Source of the DNA: Pseudomonadales bacterium
GTDB taxonomy: Bacteria; Pseudomonadota; Gammaproteobacteria; Pseudomonadales; Azotimanducaceae
Reading direction: 5' to 3'
Assembly (NCBI GenBank): GCA_019090385.1
Contig: JAHRWB010000019.1
Location: 1-33,153 of the forward strand
Length of the DNA: 33,153 nt
A model generated the notes under the pieces. That model was given only the letters and a program-made list of their open reading frames with translations, made no database searches and had not been told where the DNA came from. The translations under genes and the position numbers were made by a program. Position 1 is the stretch's first letter. Each line of letters starts with the position of its first letter. Shown one piece after another: positions 23,198-33,153 of this stretch.

Positions 23198-24232
23198 CTA
23201 GACAGCAATCCCGGTTTTATTTCCCAAAGCTTCAAATTCCTGAATCAGCCGTTCTGAATCAGGCAGCTTGGACAACTGACGGAGGATTTTTTCCCAGGAC
23301 TCTTTACGTGCATTATCATAAACCGTCGTGGTGTGGTAGCCAACCATTCCGTCCCAAACTGGGTCGAGCAGTTCGTTTCCTTTTATCGTTCCACCATCAA
23401 CGGTCTTAAACGTCAACGTGCGCATTTCCGAAAGCACCGTTTGCAGATAATCCACATGGATCGCTTCATCCTGACGGATACGCTCTACTAACTCACTCGC
23501 CAGATTCGCTTCTTCACGACGGTCTTTAAACATGCTCGGGTCATTGAATAATCCACAGCAGAATGAGAACATTTTCTCTGCTCTTATTTCTACCATTAGA
23601 ATATTCATATATATGAGCAAAAACTCTTCCAGTACTTCCGGAATCTGAGGGAAAACACGGCCTGTTTCCGGTCGATTAATGTTTTCCGGTGCCTCCACCA
23701 GTGGATAGGCCTCAGCACCAAAAAGAAGATCTCTAACCACAAACCACATTTCATCATGAGCCCCTATTTCACCATCTTCAATACCACCTTCATCCTGTCC
23801 GTGGGCATGATGAAGCCCCTTATTCAGGTGACCGACTGCAAGCTCGGAAATATCTTCCTCAAAAAAATCCTGAAACTCGGGCCCAACGATTGCGCTAAAA
23901 ACTCTGCCCTTGCCTTCAATAATACCCGTGATGGTAAGCGAATCCCAAAGTGTTTTGCCCAAACCATTCCTTATTAAATATTTTTGTTGTTCATGATTAG
24001 GAAAATTTTCTTTTTTTAAAAGCGCCTGACTGGCGTCGATCAATTCACCACCTTTCTCATTTAACGCCTCAGCCCATGCAGCGACTGCCTTGCCTCTTTT
24101 TAACATCCTTGGCGTCAGGTAGATACCTTCAGCATCAAAACCACCATGAAGTCTTTTACCCATAACAATATGCGGTTGAGCATAGCTTTGATCGCTCATG
24201 ATTTCGTTATAGGAATATACGAGTTGAGTCAT
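23198..24232 (-). CDS. Predicted ferritin-like (possible diiron) protein, family not recognised
   Basis: A soluble 344-residue protein rich in acidic and helical segments. Helix-like stretches carry possible diiron ligands: LEEFLLIYMNILMVEIRAEK (Glu215, Glu219) and ELVERIRQDEAIHVDYL with DEAIH (Glu256, His259), the Exx(I)H motif of ferritin-like proteins. An earlier region, residues 129-165, is rich in His, Asp and Glu (HLNKGLHHAHGQDEGG, GAHDEMW) and may supply the first half of the site, but a clean ExxH is not seen there. I start at ATG 24232, with GAGG eight bases upstream; ATG 24256 lacks a site. Oxidase, oxygenase or iron-storage roles are all possible. Confidence 0.6.
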   Translation of the reverse strand: MTQLVYSYNEIMSDQSYAQPHIVMGKRLHGGFDAEGIYLTPRMLKRGKAVAAWAEALNEKGGELIDASQALLKKENFPNHEQQKYLIRNGLGKTLWDSLTITGIIEGKGRVFSAIVGPEFQDFFEEDISELAVGHLNKGLHHAHGQDEGGIEDGEIGAHDEMWFVVRDLLFGAEAYPLVEAPENINRPETGRVFPQIPEVLEEFLLIYMNILMVEIRAEKMFSFCCGLFNDPSMFKDRREEANLASELVERIRQDEAIHVDYLQTVLSEMRTLTFKTVDGGTIKGNELLDPVWDGMVGYHTTTVYDNARKESWEKILRQLSKLPDSERLIQEFEALGNKTGIAV

Positions 24233-24332
24233 GTTCTTGTCCTCGATAATCTTCATTGGAAAAAGCGTTAAACAATTATACTTCGATATCAGTTAAGGAC
24301 AACTGGCGGATAGTACGCCGCTTTGATAATGC

Positions 24333-24737
24333 TCAAGCCTGAGCACTTGGTGGCTTAAAATCAAAGCCGGCTTTTTTTACAGCCTCAACAATTATACCAA
24401 CGGGCAGTACAGACATTCGGCTCAATGCCCATAAAATACTTGATCTATGGCCTGTTCGGCAGTATGCAAATACTGGTACCTCACTCGCCAACACCCCCTT
24501 AAAAGCAATAGTTGTATGCTCATCGATTGTGCCCGGAGTAATCGGCAAATACAAAAACTCTAACCCGGCATCTTTTGCTGCTGCGGCTATTTCTCTACTT
24601 TCAGGCTGATTAGCTTCTTCATCATCGGGCCGGTTACAGACAATAATTTTAAATCCTTGCTCCTTAACCCCAGCAATATCTGTAGGATATAACTGGCCTG
24701 CAACAGAAACTACCGAATCAAGCTGCACAAACTTCAC
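24333..24737 (-). CDS. TIGR01244-type DSP phosphatase/sulfurtransferase-like protein
   Basis: The 134-residue protein opens MKFVQLDSVVSVAGQLYPTDI, then GFKIIVCNRPDDEE and FLYLPITPGTID. Its active-site loop is FAYCRTGHRSSILWAL, a Cx5R P-loop as in dual-specificity phosphatases. This is the arrangement of the small proteins otherwise fused to or found near the beta-lactamase-like hydrolase Blh and sulfide oxidation genes. The start is GTG 24737, with GGGAG six bases upstream; the open frame reaches GTG 24755 but that codon lacks a site. No persulfide dioxygenase gene adjoins, so sulfur metabolism is only one option. It may be co-transcribed with the ferritin-like gene 100 bases downstream. Confidence 0.82.
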   Translation of the reverse strand: MKFVQLDSVVSVAGQLYPTDIAGVKEQGFKIIVCNRPDDEEANQPESREIAAAAKDAGLEFLYLPITPGTIDEHTTIAFKGVLASEVPVFAYCRTGHRSSILWALSRMSVLPVGIIVEAVKKAGFDFKPPSAQA

Positions 24738-24867
24738 TGTCTTCTCCCAAAACACGAATTCGCACCATTTTACTACGCATACAATGAAAAAGCAGTGTCC
24801 TCGTCGTTGAGGCCATAGTAGTAGTGAATAGCAGCGAGCGGTAGCTAGAAAAGACTACACCAACAGA

Positions 24868-25764
24868 TCATTGGCCCGGATGCACCGCCAGCACGTCACA
24901 GGGAGCCCGAACCAATATACGCTCCGCGGAATTTCCCAATACCATGTCTGTGGGCTTTCGGTGCGCGCTTGAACCTACGACCAGCAGATCTGCATCTATT
25001 TTGTATGCTATGTTGCCCACCGCGTGACCCACTTTTCCAAGCGGCATATGAATCCTGGATTCAGGAATTGCATAGGGTTCTATCAGGGTCTCAAGCGCAT
25101 CCTTGGTTTTCTCTCTGGCTTTTTCACGAACAGAGTTCGGATTCACTATATCAAGATCGCGCAGGATTTTTGAAAACTCAACCACACAGACACAGTGTAA
25201 TTTTGCGGAATGCATTTGCGCAAACTGATGCGCAGCTTCCAGTACTTCTTTGTTGAGCAATATGTGTTTTTTGTCCATGTGCCTCAAATCAATAGCCGCC
25301 AGAATATTGCCTGACGGTTTACGCTGCGCTCTGGCTGCAACCATGAGAAAGGGCACCCCACATTCGCGTAACAAGCGCCAGTCTAGCGGTTTATGCATCA
25401 GTGTTTCGGAATGATGCACGGATTTGATAACAAGCTGATAGTCTACCTCCATAGAGCGACCAGCTACCCAATCTGCTATATCACTGGTCCAAATCGTTTC
25501 CAAACTCACATCTGCAGCCATGAGCCCTGCATCCAGCATCTTTTCCCTCAACCAGCTTTCACGCGCGCGCAAAACTTCTTTTTTTAAGGCACTGCGCTGA
25601 TGTACATCAAATACACTCTCATCGTCTATCATAGAATTCCAGCAGAATGATACCAAGTGTAAATGGCATTGGGTGGCAAGCTGGACCTCACGAGCATGCT
25701 CCAGCGCCACCTGCTCATGCTTGGGTTTGTCCAAAACTACCAATACGGAATTCAACTTCTTCAT
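24868..25764 (-). CDS. Tandem universal stress protein (UspE-like), second of a pair
   Basis: A 298-residue protein with two UspA domains. Domain 1 (about 1-145) opens KKLNSVLVVLDKPKHEQVALEHA and seems to lack the nucleotide motif. Domain 2 (about 155-298) opens GNILAAIDLRH and ends with DLLVVGSSAHRKPTDMVLG then NSAERILVRAPCDVLAV, which holds the G-x2-to-9-G-S/N phosphate-binding pattern. This asymmetry is usual for UspE. Such cytoplasmic proteins respond to starvation, oxidative or membrane stress. It lies 50 bases after a paralogue of the same architecture, so the two form an operon. No strong ribosome binding site is seen; GGGG lies about 12 bases before ATG 25764. Confidence 0.88.
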   Translation of the reverse strand: MKKLNSVLVVLDKPKHEQVALEHAREVQLATQCHLHLVSFCWNSMIDDESVFDVHQRSALKKEVLRARESWLREKMLDAGLMAADVSLETIWTSDIADWVAGRSMEVDYQLVIKSVHHSETLMHKPLDWRLLRECGVPFLMVAARAQRKPSGNILAAIDLRHMDKKHILLNKEVLEAAHQFAQMHSAKLHCVCVVEFSKILRDLDIVNPNSVREKAREKTKDALETLIEPYAIPESRIHMPLGKVGHAVGNIAYKIDADLLVVGSSAHRKPTDMVLGNSAERILVRAPCDVLAVHPGQ

Positions 25765-25814
25765 TACACATTACCCCAACAGTTTATCTATGTAGCACTA
25801 ACATCCAGTTTATT

Positions 25815-26714
25815 TTATGAAGATCCATGAACAGTCACGACATCCAGGGATACTGCATGCAGTATCCTTTCCGATGTGTTTCCAAGCAGAACACCTCTTA
25901 CACCCTCACGAGCCTGAGTTCCCAGAAACAGAATTTCTGCCTGGGTAATCTCAGCTACCTGTGCGATGGTGTGAGTCGAGTGCCCTTCCTCTGCATGCAA
26001 TAAAGTAAATTTCACATCTGCCTTGCTGCATATTTGATCAACCAATTGAATAATTTCGGTTTCTATACTTCGCCTGAGTTCCTCATAGCTCCTAATAACA
26101 CCTAACTCCCCCACCCAAGGCTCAAACAAAGGGTATGAGCAAATCACCTGCAACTCTCCCCCCAATACGGACGACAGATACGAGGCATCCTGTAATACTT
26201 TTATATTTAACTTCTCATGCGCTTCATCAAATATATCCAGTGCAGCCAGAACAATTGGATTATCAACCCATGCCTGCTCTTTGACCAACATCACAGGCAC
26301 CGTGGCATGTCGCAGTAGATTCCAATCATCCGGGGTTCTTATGGTACTGGCCAGCCGCCCATTTCCGCCTGTAGCCTTCACTATCAAATCAGCGTCAACA
26401 GCGTCCGCTGCATGTAATATACCTTCCCAAGTTCGCCGATTCCAAACCGTTGCTGTTTCTATTTTCTTTATACGATTGACAAAAGGCTGGCAAAGTTCTT
26501 CCAGATAAGTTTCAGCAGCTTTCAGCATAAAGCTCTTTAGCTCCACCGAGCCCTCTATATCACGACTTTTGAGATCCGCTACGCCCTCGTAGATTACCCG
26601 CACGACATGTACGCTAGCTTTGCTAGCCTCCGCAAGCGCCTCTACTTTTTCCAGTACAAACCGAGTATCAGCCGATTCGGCCACTGCAACAAGAATGTTT
26701 TTGATCTTGCGCAT
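25815..26714 (-). CDS. Tandem universal stress protein (UspE-like), first of a pair
   Basis: A 299-residue paralogue with two UspA domains. Domain 1 opens RKIKNILVAVAESADTRFVLEKV and contains DLIVKATGGNGRLASTIRTPDDW. Domain 2 opens PIVLAALDIFDEAHEKLN and ends EILFLGTQAREGVRGVLLG then NTSERILHAVSLDVVTV, with a recognisable nucleotide-binding glycine set. GGGAG six bases before ATG 26714 supports the start. It is first gene of a two-gene unit and divergent from the DASS transporter across about 160 bases. In other bacteria, Usp proteins next to SLC13-type carriers have been noted, but a functional link here is only inferred from position. Confidence 0.88.
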   Translation of the reverse strand: MRKIKNILVAVAESADTRFVLEKVEALAEASKASVHVVRVIYEGVADLKSRDIEGSVELKSFMLKAAETYLEELCQPFVNRIKKIETATVWNRRTWEGILHAADAVDADLIVKATGGNGRLASTIRTPDDWNLLRHATVPVMLVKEQAWVDNPIVLAALDIFDEAHEKLNIKVLQDASYLSSVLGGELQVICSYPLFEPWVGELGVIRSYEELRRSIETEIIQLVDQICSKADVKFTLLHAEEGHSTHTIAQVAEITQAEILFLGTQAREGVRGVLLGNTSERILHAVSLDVVTVHGSS

Positions 26715-26876
26715 GGTTAACTCCCTCTTGTGTTTAGAATTTATCGATAGGCTAGTCCCTAAATTGCTGCAAGCATATCCGTAATTCCCCCAACCCTGCT
26801 AACCATGCTATAACTCAAACAATCCTGCTAAAGTGATCGCATACCCCAGTTGAGGCAGCGCGTTTACTCATCACCT

Positions 26877-28229
26877 ATGAAACAAAGAAACCTTATCCAT
26901 ATTTTACTGGCACTCAGCGCTGGGTACCTGATATCTCAATGGGTGCCGGCAGAAACAGCTGTCCAAACCGGGCTAGGTTTATTCACTTGTATAGCCTGGC
27001 TATGGATTAGTGAAGCGCTACATATCAGTGTTACCGCATTACTGGTTCCATTGTTGGCATCACTGTTTGGCATTTTTAGCGTCACGCAAGCACTGGTAAA
27101 TTTTGCCAACCCGATTATATTTCTGTTTATGGGTGGATTCGCATTGGCAGCTGCTCTACAAAAATATGCACTGGATTATGCATTCGCCATAAAAGTACTC
27201 AATTTATCTCGTGGCAACCCCGTTGTTGCTATCCTGTTATTATTCCTGATTACTGCATTCCTGTCGATGTGGATAAGTAATACAGCCACCGTGGCCATGA
27301 TGCTGCCACTAACCCTTGCTTTGCTTGCTGACAGAGATCCTATTAATGAATCAAAACTTTTTCTTTTTGCACTCCTGGGACTAGCCTACTCCGGCAATCT
27401 TGGAGGCATGGCAACACTCATTGGCAGCCCACCCAATGCCATTGCTGCGTCCGCAGCAGATATAGACTTCATGCACTGGTTAAGCCTTGGTATTCCAGCA
27501 TTTCTCACCCTGTTCCCTCTGATGCTAATTGCACTGTATTTGTCTATTAGACCGAAGTTTGGCTCCCATTTGACACTGCAACTGCATACACAGCCCACAG
27601 AACAATCCGCAAAAAAGCGACAGAAGTATGTGCTGGCTATTTTTCTTGTAACTGCCACAAGCTGGGTGATGAGCTCGCCTTTGTCTACAGCACTGGGCAT
27701 TGAAAAAAATTTTGATTCACTCGTTGCCATTATCGCAATAGTGCTATTAATTAGCAGTGGGTGCATTAATTTCAAAGAGCTCTCAGCTAAAACCGATTGG
27801 GGCATACTGATTTTATTTGGCGGAGGGTTGACCCTATCTGCAGCGATGCAGGTCTCCGGTGCAAGCGCGTGGCTCGCGGACAGCGTAGTTGCATTGCTAC
27901 CTGGCAATAACCATTGGTTAGCGCTGTTTGAAATATGCCTATTTATTATTTTTCTAACCGAGCTGGTTAGCAATACTGCCAGTGCAGCACTGTTGGTACC
28001 CGTGTTTATTTCGATTGCAGCCGGTCTTGGATTTTCAGAACAAGCGATGGCGGTATTAATCGCACTATGTGCATCCTGCGCCTTTATGCTACCCGTCGCT
28101 ACACCGCCAAATGCCCTTGTCTTCTCGTCGGGATTTATACCTCAACAACGCATGTTGCGCACAGGTCTGTTACTGAACATAACGTTTGCACTAGCACTGT
28201 CCGGGCTGAGCTGGATTATATCGGACTAG
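26877..28229 (+). CDS. DASS/SLC13-family sodium:anion (dicarboxylate or sulfate) symporter
   Basis: A 450-residue inner-membrane carrier with about 11 to 12 hydrophobic segments in two inverted halves. Each half contains the sodium/substrate hairpin: [16 protein letters not shown] and [10 protein letters not shown] in the first, [15 protein letters not shown] and [13 protein letters not shown] in the second. SNT plus P-P-N in both halves is diagnostic for the divalent anion:sodium symporter family, which imports succinate, malate, citrate or sulfate. The open frame begins at TTG 26850, but ATG 26877 gives the family-like start [18 protein letters not shown]. Neither has a strong ribosome binding site. 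Its TAG stop overlaps the chemoreceptor stop on the other strand through the palindrome CTAG (28226-28229). Confidence 0.88.
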   Translation: MKQRNLIHILLALSAGYLISQWVPAETAVQTGLGLFTCIAWLWISEALHISVTALLVPLLASLFGIFSVTQALVNFANPIIFLFMGGFALAAALQKYALDYAFAIKVLNLSRGNPVVAILLLFLITAFLSMWISNTATVAMMLPLTLALLADRDPINESKLFLFALLGLAYSGNLGGMATLIGSPPNAIAASAADIDFMHWLSLGIPAFLTLFPLMLIALYLSIRPKFGSHLTLQLHTQPTEQSAKKRQKYVLAIFLVTATSWVMSSPLSTALGIEKNFDSLVAIIAIVLLISSGCINFKELSAKTDWGILILFGGGLTLSAAMQVSGASAWLADSVVALLPGNNHWLALFEICLFIIFLTELVSNTASAALLVPVFISIAAGLGFSEQAMAVLIALCASCAFMLPVATPPNALVFSSGFIPQQRMLRTGLLLNITFALALSGLSWIISD

Positions 28230-30730
28230 AAAAAATGCGTATCGTCCTCGCCGTCATCACTGGAACTATCAGATACATCCGGTGCAAAGTTCTCTATATT
28301 CAGCTGGTTTCCAACTTCGTCCAGATGACTCACTATCATTTGGGAAAGTGGTGAAATTTTAGTAAAAAGTAACTCCGCTTGTTCCAGGTTACCTTTTTCT
28401 TTTTCTTTCACAATATCCACTATAGTTTGATGTAGATCTATATGCGGTTGCTCTATTTTTTGCATTGGAAGCATTTGCATGTAGTTTTTGGCAGCATCGG
28501 AATAATACCAGAGCCCAAAATCACAGTGTCGCGGAGATACGGCCTGCTCTTTGGTCAATTCAGCATTACCATCCAGATAAGCACGTATGCGTCCATTCCA
28601 CGCAAGGTGAGCGGCACGTGCAGTTTTCAATTTATAGTGAATATTGTCGCCTACTGTGTACCCTGAAACCAGCCCCTGCAAGCCCTTGACTGCAGCGGCC
28701 AACCTATCACTGGCATCACCTGTCTGCAGGCCAGAGGCTTCCGACATTTCAGCAAACTGAGCAATGTTGGCCACGGTATTGCTGGATAAGTTTTTAAAGT
28801 TACTGACCTGGCTCTCCATAGATGTAGCAATATTTGCGTTAATTGTTGTAATACTGTTGACCGCTTCAGTAATAACGGTCAACGACTCCCCTGTTTCAGC
28901 AGCACGTTTAACACTGTCAGATGCATATTCCGTGCTCATCTGCATAACATCTACCGCTTTATCAGTTGATCGGTGAAGCTGAGCGATAATTGTTTCGATT
29001 TCACCCGTTGAGGACTGGGTACGCTCTGCAAGGCTACGCACTTCGTCTGCAACAACCGCAAAACCACGACCCGACTCACCAGCCCGTGCCGCTTCAATGG
29101 CAGCATTAAGTGCCAACAAATTGGTTTGTTCTGCTATCCCGCGAATGACTTTAGCGATACCCGCAATTTCTTGATTACGGCTTTTCAACTCTAGAATGGC
29201 AGACTGGGCTTCATCAATACCACCAGCAAGTAAACCGATTGACTCAATAGTCTCATTTGTTACCGACATACCATGCTCGGCCTGCTCCTTTGCGCTTCTG
29301 GCAGCAGAAGCCGCTTCTTCTGATAATTCAGCAACTTCAGTTATACTGGTAATCATCAAATCGAGATTATCTGTGATTTCCGAGGTTTCGCTACGCTGTA
29401 GATCTACACATTCCCGAGTTCTGTTTGCCACGGCACCTAAATCAATAGAGGCGTCAACAACTTCAAGGGTGCAAGTCATTGCGTTAGAAACAAGGCTTTC
29501 TGTTTGCTGCGTACAAAAATCTATATTTAGGGCTAGCATAGTCAACTCATCTGAGTATTTAGACCTCAGCCGTACGGTAAGATCTCTGGCAGTACTCGAC
29601 CGGACCAAGTCATCAGAATAGCGGGAAAGGCGTCGAGTTATCCAAAGTACAACTGCTGCCGCCATAACAGCCAATATAATGCTAACAACTGCCATAACTG
29701 CCATAGTCGACAGGAATGTCATAGAGCGATAGTCAAAAGCATTAACTCCTTGCAAACGCAGGTTTTGAGCAACGGCCACAGCTTTACTGATCTTCTGCAA
29801 AGCAGCGTTTGACGTTTTCAACCACGCATCAACATTGGTCGTAAAATCTCCCCCACGGGCGCCACTGACTAGACTATCTCGCATAGCAAAATATTTACGC
29901 GTAGAAGTCGCAGCAAAATTTGCACCTATACTCCCCAGACCTTGCAATTCTACATTTTCCGATGCGGGATCCCGCACAGCAATGATTTTCAGTTTGGCCA
30001 ATAGACTGTCCAAGTTTCTGACGCGCCGCTTAAGCGGGTCAGCATCATAAATAAGCTGACCAAATTCAGATTGACCAAGGGCTTTACCCCCAGAAATAAA
30101 TGCAGCCACTCGCGCTTGATCTTCAGCAAGAAATTGAGGAGCACCCCACACAATATCTTCCACTAAACCACTGGATTCAGTGAAAAATCCAAGATCGGCC
30201 TGACTCGCAATAGCATAATGCTGCAAGTCAAACCCAGAGCGGATACTTAATGCGATCAGGTCCATCCACCGCTCCGCCGACACTTCTTTGCCCTGCTGAG
30301 TGAGCTGAAGATCTATCTCTGCACGCGCTTTTTCAAGTTGGGTATAGTTGGTTTGGAATTGAATTAGGGTCGCTCTGAATGCATCATCCGCCGGCACCAA
30401 GGCCATTAAACCCTCAGAGTATTTCGAGACCTCCGCCAATATCTCGTCATTTTTTCGCCGGTGAGTTTTAAGCACTGCCAGTAATTGTCTATCCAGGCTA
30501 TTACCAGCATTGGATCTTGCCAATAAAATACGGGTAACTACACGTTCACTGGAAAGTTCTCCAGCGCTTGATGCCAGCGCCTGGGAAAGATGTGTAACAA
30601 GTGTAAGTTGCTCGACACGCTGCATACTTTTGAAGGCGGGTAAAACACCAATAGATAAGGTCAGGCCAAGCGCAAATACACCCAAAACAACAATACACGC
30701 GATTAGTTTGGTTCGAATTAGAATGCTCAT
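28226..30730 (-). CDS. Methyl-accepting chemotaxis protein with C-terminal CZB zinc domain
   Basis: An 834-residue chemoreceptor. Membrane segments lie at about 8-30 and 338-364, flanking a roughly 300-residue periplasmic helical sensor with [23 protein letters not shown], reminiscent of nitrate-sensing-type (NIT) helical bundles. A degenerate HAMP region follows. The hairpin tip of the signalling domain reads [20 protein letters not shown] then [23 protein letters not shown]. The C-terminus has [26 protein letters not shown] and [10 protein letters not shown], giving the 3His/1Cys zinc set of the CZB domain known from zinc and hypochlorite sensing. It probably couples to CheA/CheW or a related pathway. 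ATG 30730 is preferred over TTG 30754. No che genes are in the window. Confidence 0.88.
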   Translation of the reverse strand: MSILIRTKLIACIVVLGVFALGLTLSIGVLPAFKSMQRVEQLTLVTHLSQALASSAGELSSERVVTRILLARSNAGNSLDRQLLAVLKTHRRKNDEILAEVSKYSEGLMALVPADDAFRATLIQFQTNYTQLEKARAEIDLQLTQQGKEVSAERWMDLIALSIRSGFDLQHYAIASQADLGFFTESSGLVEDIVWGAPQFLAEDQARVAAFISGGKALGQSEFGQLIYDADPLKRRVRNLDSLLAKLKIIAVRDPASENVELQGLGSIGANFAATSTRKYFAMRDSLVSGARGGDFTTNVDAWLKTSNAALQKISKAVAVAQNLRLQGVNAFDYRSMTFLSTMAVMAVVSIILAVMAAAVVLWITRRLSRYSDDLVRSSTARDLTVRLRSKYSDELTMLALNIDFCTQQTESLVSNAMTCTLEVVDASIDLGAVANRTRECVDLQRSETSEITDNLDLMITSITEVAELSEEAASAARSAKEQAEHGMSVTNETIESIGLLAGGIDEAQSAILELKSRNQEIAGIAKVIRGIAEQTNLLALNAAIEAARAGESGRGFAVVADEVRSLAERTQSSTGEIETIIAQLHRSTDKAVDVMQMSTEYASDSVKRAAETGESLTVITEAVNSITTINANIATSMESQVSNFKNLSSNTVANIAQFAEMSEASGLQTGDASDRLAAAVKGLQGLVSGYTVGDNIHYKLKTARAAHLAWNGRIRAYLDGNAELTKEQAVSPRHCDFGLWYYSDAAKNYMQMLPMQKIEQPHIDLHQTIVDIVKEKEKGNLEQAELLFTKISPLSQMIVSHLDEVGNQLNIENFAPDVSDSSSDDGEDDTHFF

Positions 30731-33093
<2,363 letters not shown>

Positions 33094-33108
33094 AAGAAGC
33101 ACATTGTT

Positions 33109-33147
33109 GTATGCGCCACCTGAATAAAATGGATAAGGGGCGCATAC
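33109..33147. terminator. Inverted repeat after the monooxygenase gene
   Basis: GTATGCGCC (33109-33117) and GGCGCATAC (33139-33147) are perfect 9-bp arms with a 21-base loop, starting 16 bases after the stop. No T-run follows within the window. It may be a terminator-like 3' structure or part of a dispersed palindromic repeat cut by the window edge. Confidence 0.4.
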
Positions 33148-33153
33148 TCAACC

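Noticed and set aside
24330-24345. Hairpin TGCTCA-AGCC-TGAGCA over the phosphatase/sulfurtransferase stop as a terminator, or as another copy of the TGAGC element
   Set aside because: No T-run follows, and the resemblance to the 23-bp-period element is limited to a few bases.

Overview
The window looks like chromosomal DNA from an aerobic, heterotrophic gammaproteobacterium, probably a marine lineage near the Spongiibacteraceae or Cellvibrionales. That placement is inferred from protein flavour and gene content; no rRNA or other marker gene is present. The coding is dense with moderate GC. I see no phage, transposase, tRNA or CRISPR. Most genes are oxidoreductases and CoA-linked lipid, terpenoid or xenobiotic catabolism enzymes: three SDRs plus an extended SDR, two acyl-CoA dehydrogenases, an ACAD11-type phosphotransferase, two TauD-type dioxygenases, a Baeyer-Villiger monooxygenase and an amidohydrolase.

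Layout. 1-5091: the 5' part of an alpha/beta hydrolase (-), an MFS carrier (+), an orphan amino-acid-binding-type protein without signal peptide (-), a VOC protein (+), then a phosphotransferase-SDR operon (-). 5275-9776 (+): a ketopantoate-reductase-like protein, two TauD-family dioxygenases (the first apparently starting at CTG) and a beta-CASP metallo-beta-lactamase. 9825-12709 (-): korA-korB, a 2-oxoacid:ferredoxin oxidoreductase with a 4-nt overlap. 12710-13083: a regulatory-looking region with a palindrome and five 14-bp elements at an exact 23-bp period. 13084-17021 (+): a predicted selenoprotein of the glycine/betaine/D-proline reductase B family, an MDR oxidoreductase, an SDR and an extended SDR. 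17099-18848 (-): an amidohydrolase, an intercistronic intrinsic terminator, then a flavin-reductase-like protein. 19098-19733 (+): a TVP38-type membrane protein. 19841-22880 (-): two acyl-CoA dehydrogenases and an SDR in one operon. 22881-23197: a five-copy 21-bp tandem repeat. 23198-26714 (-): a ferritin-like protein, a DSP-type phosphatase/sulfurtransferase and two tandem-domain universal stress proteins. 26877-28229 (+): a DASS (SLC13) transporter whose stop codon overlaps that of a convergent chemoreceptor with a CZB zinc domain (28226-30730, -). 31459-33093 (+): a Baeyer-Villiger monooxygenase.

The main discovery candidate is at 13084-13953. Two open segments in one frame are separated by a single TGA (13564-13566). 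The family's redox motif sits there as U-P-I-C. Eleven bases after the TGA is a perfect 6-bp hairpin with a five-base loop containing GU, the geometry of a bacterial SECIS element. I read this as one 289-residue selenoprotein. The 23-bp-period repeat array lies just upstream and a related element follows its stop codon. No selA, selB, selC or selD gene is in the window, so Sec decoding must be verified elsewhere in the genome.
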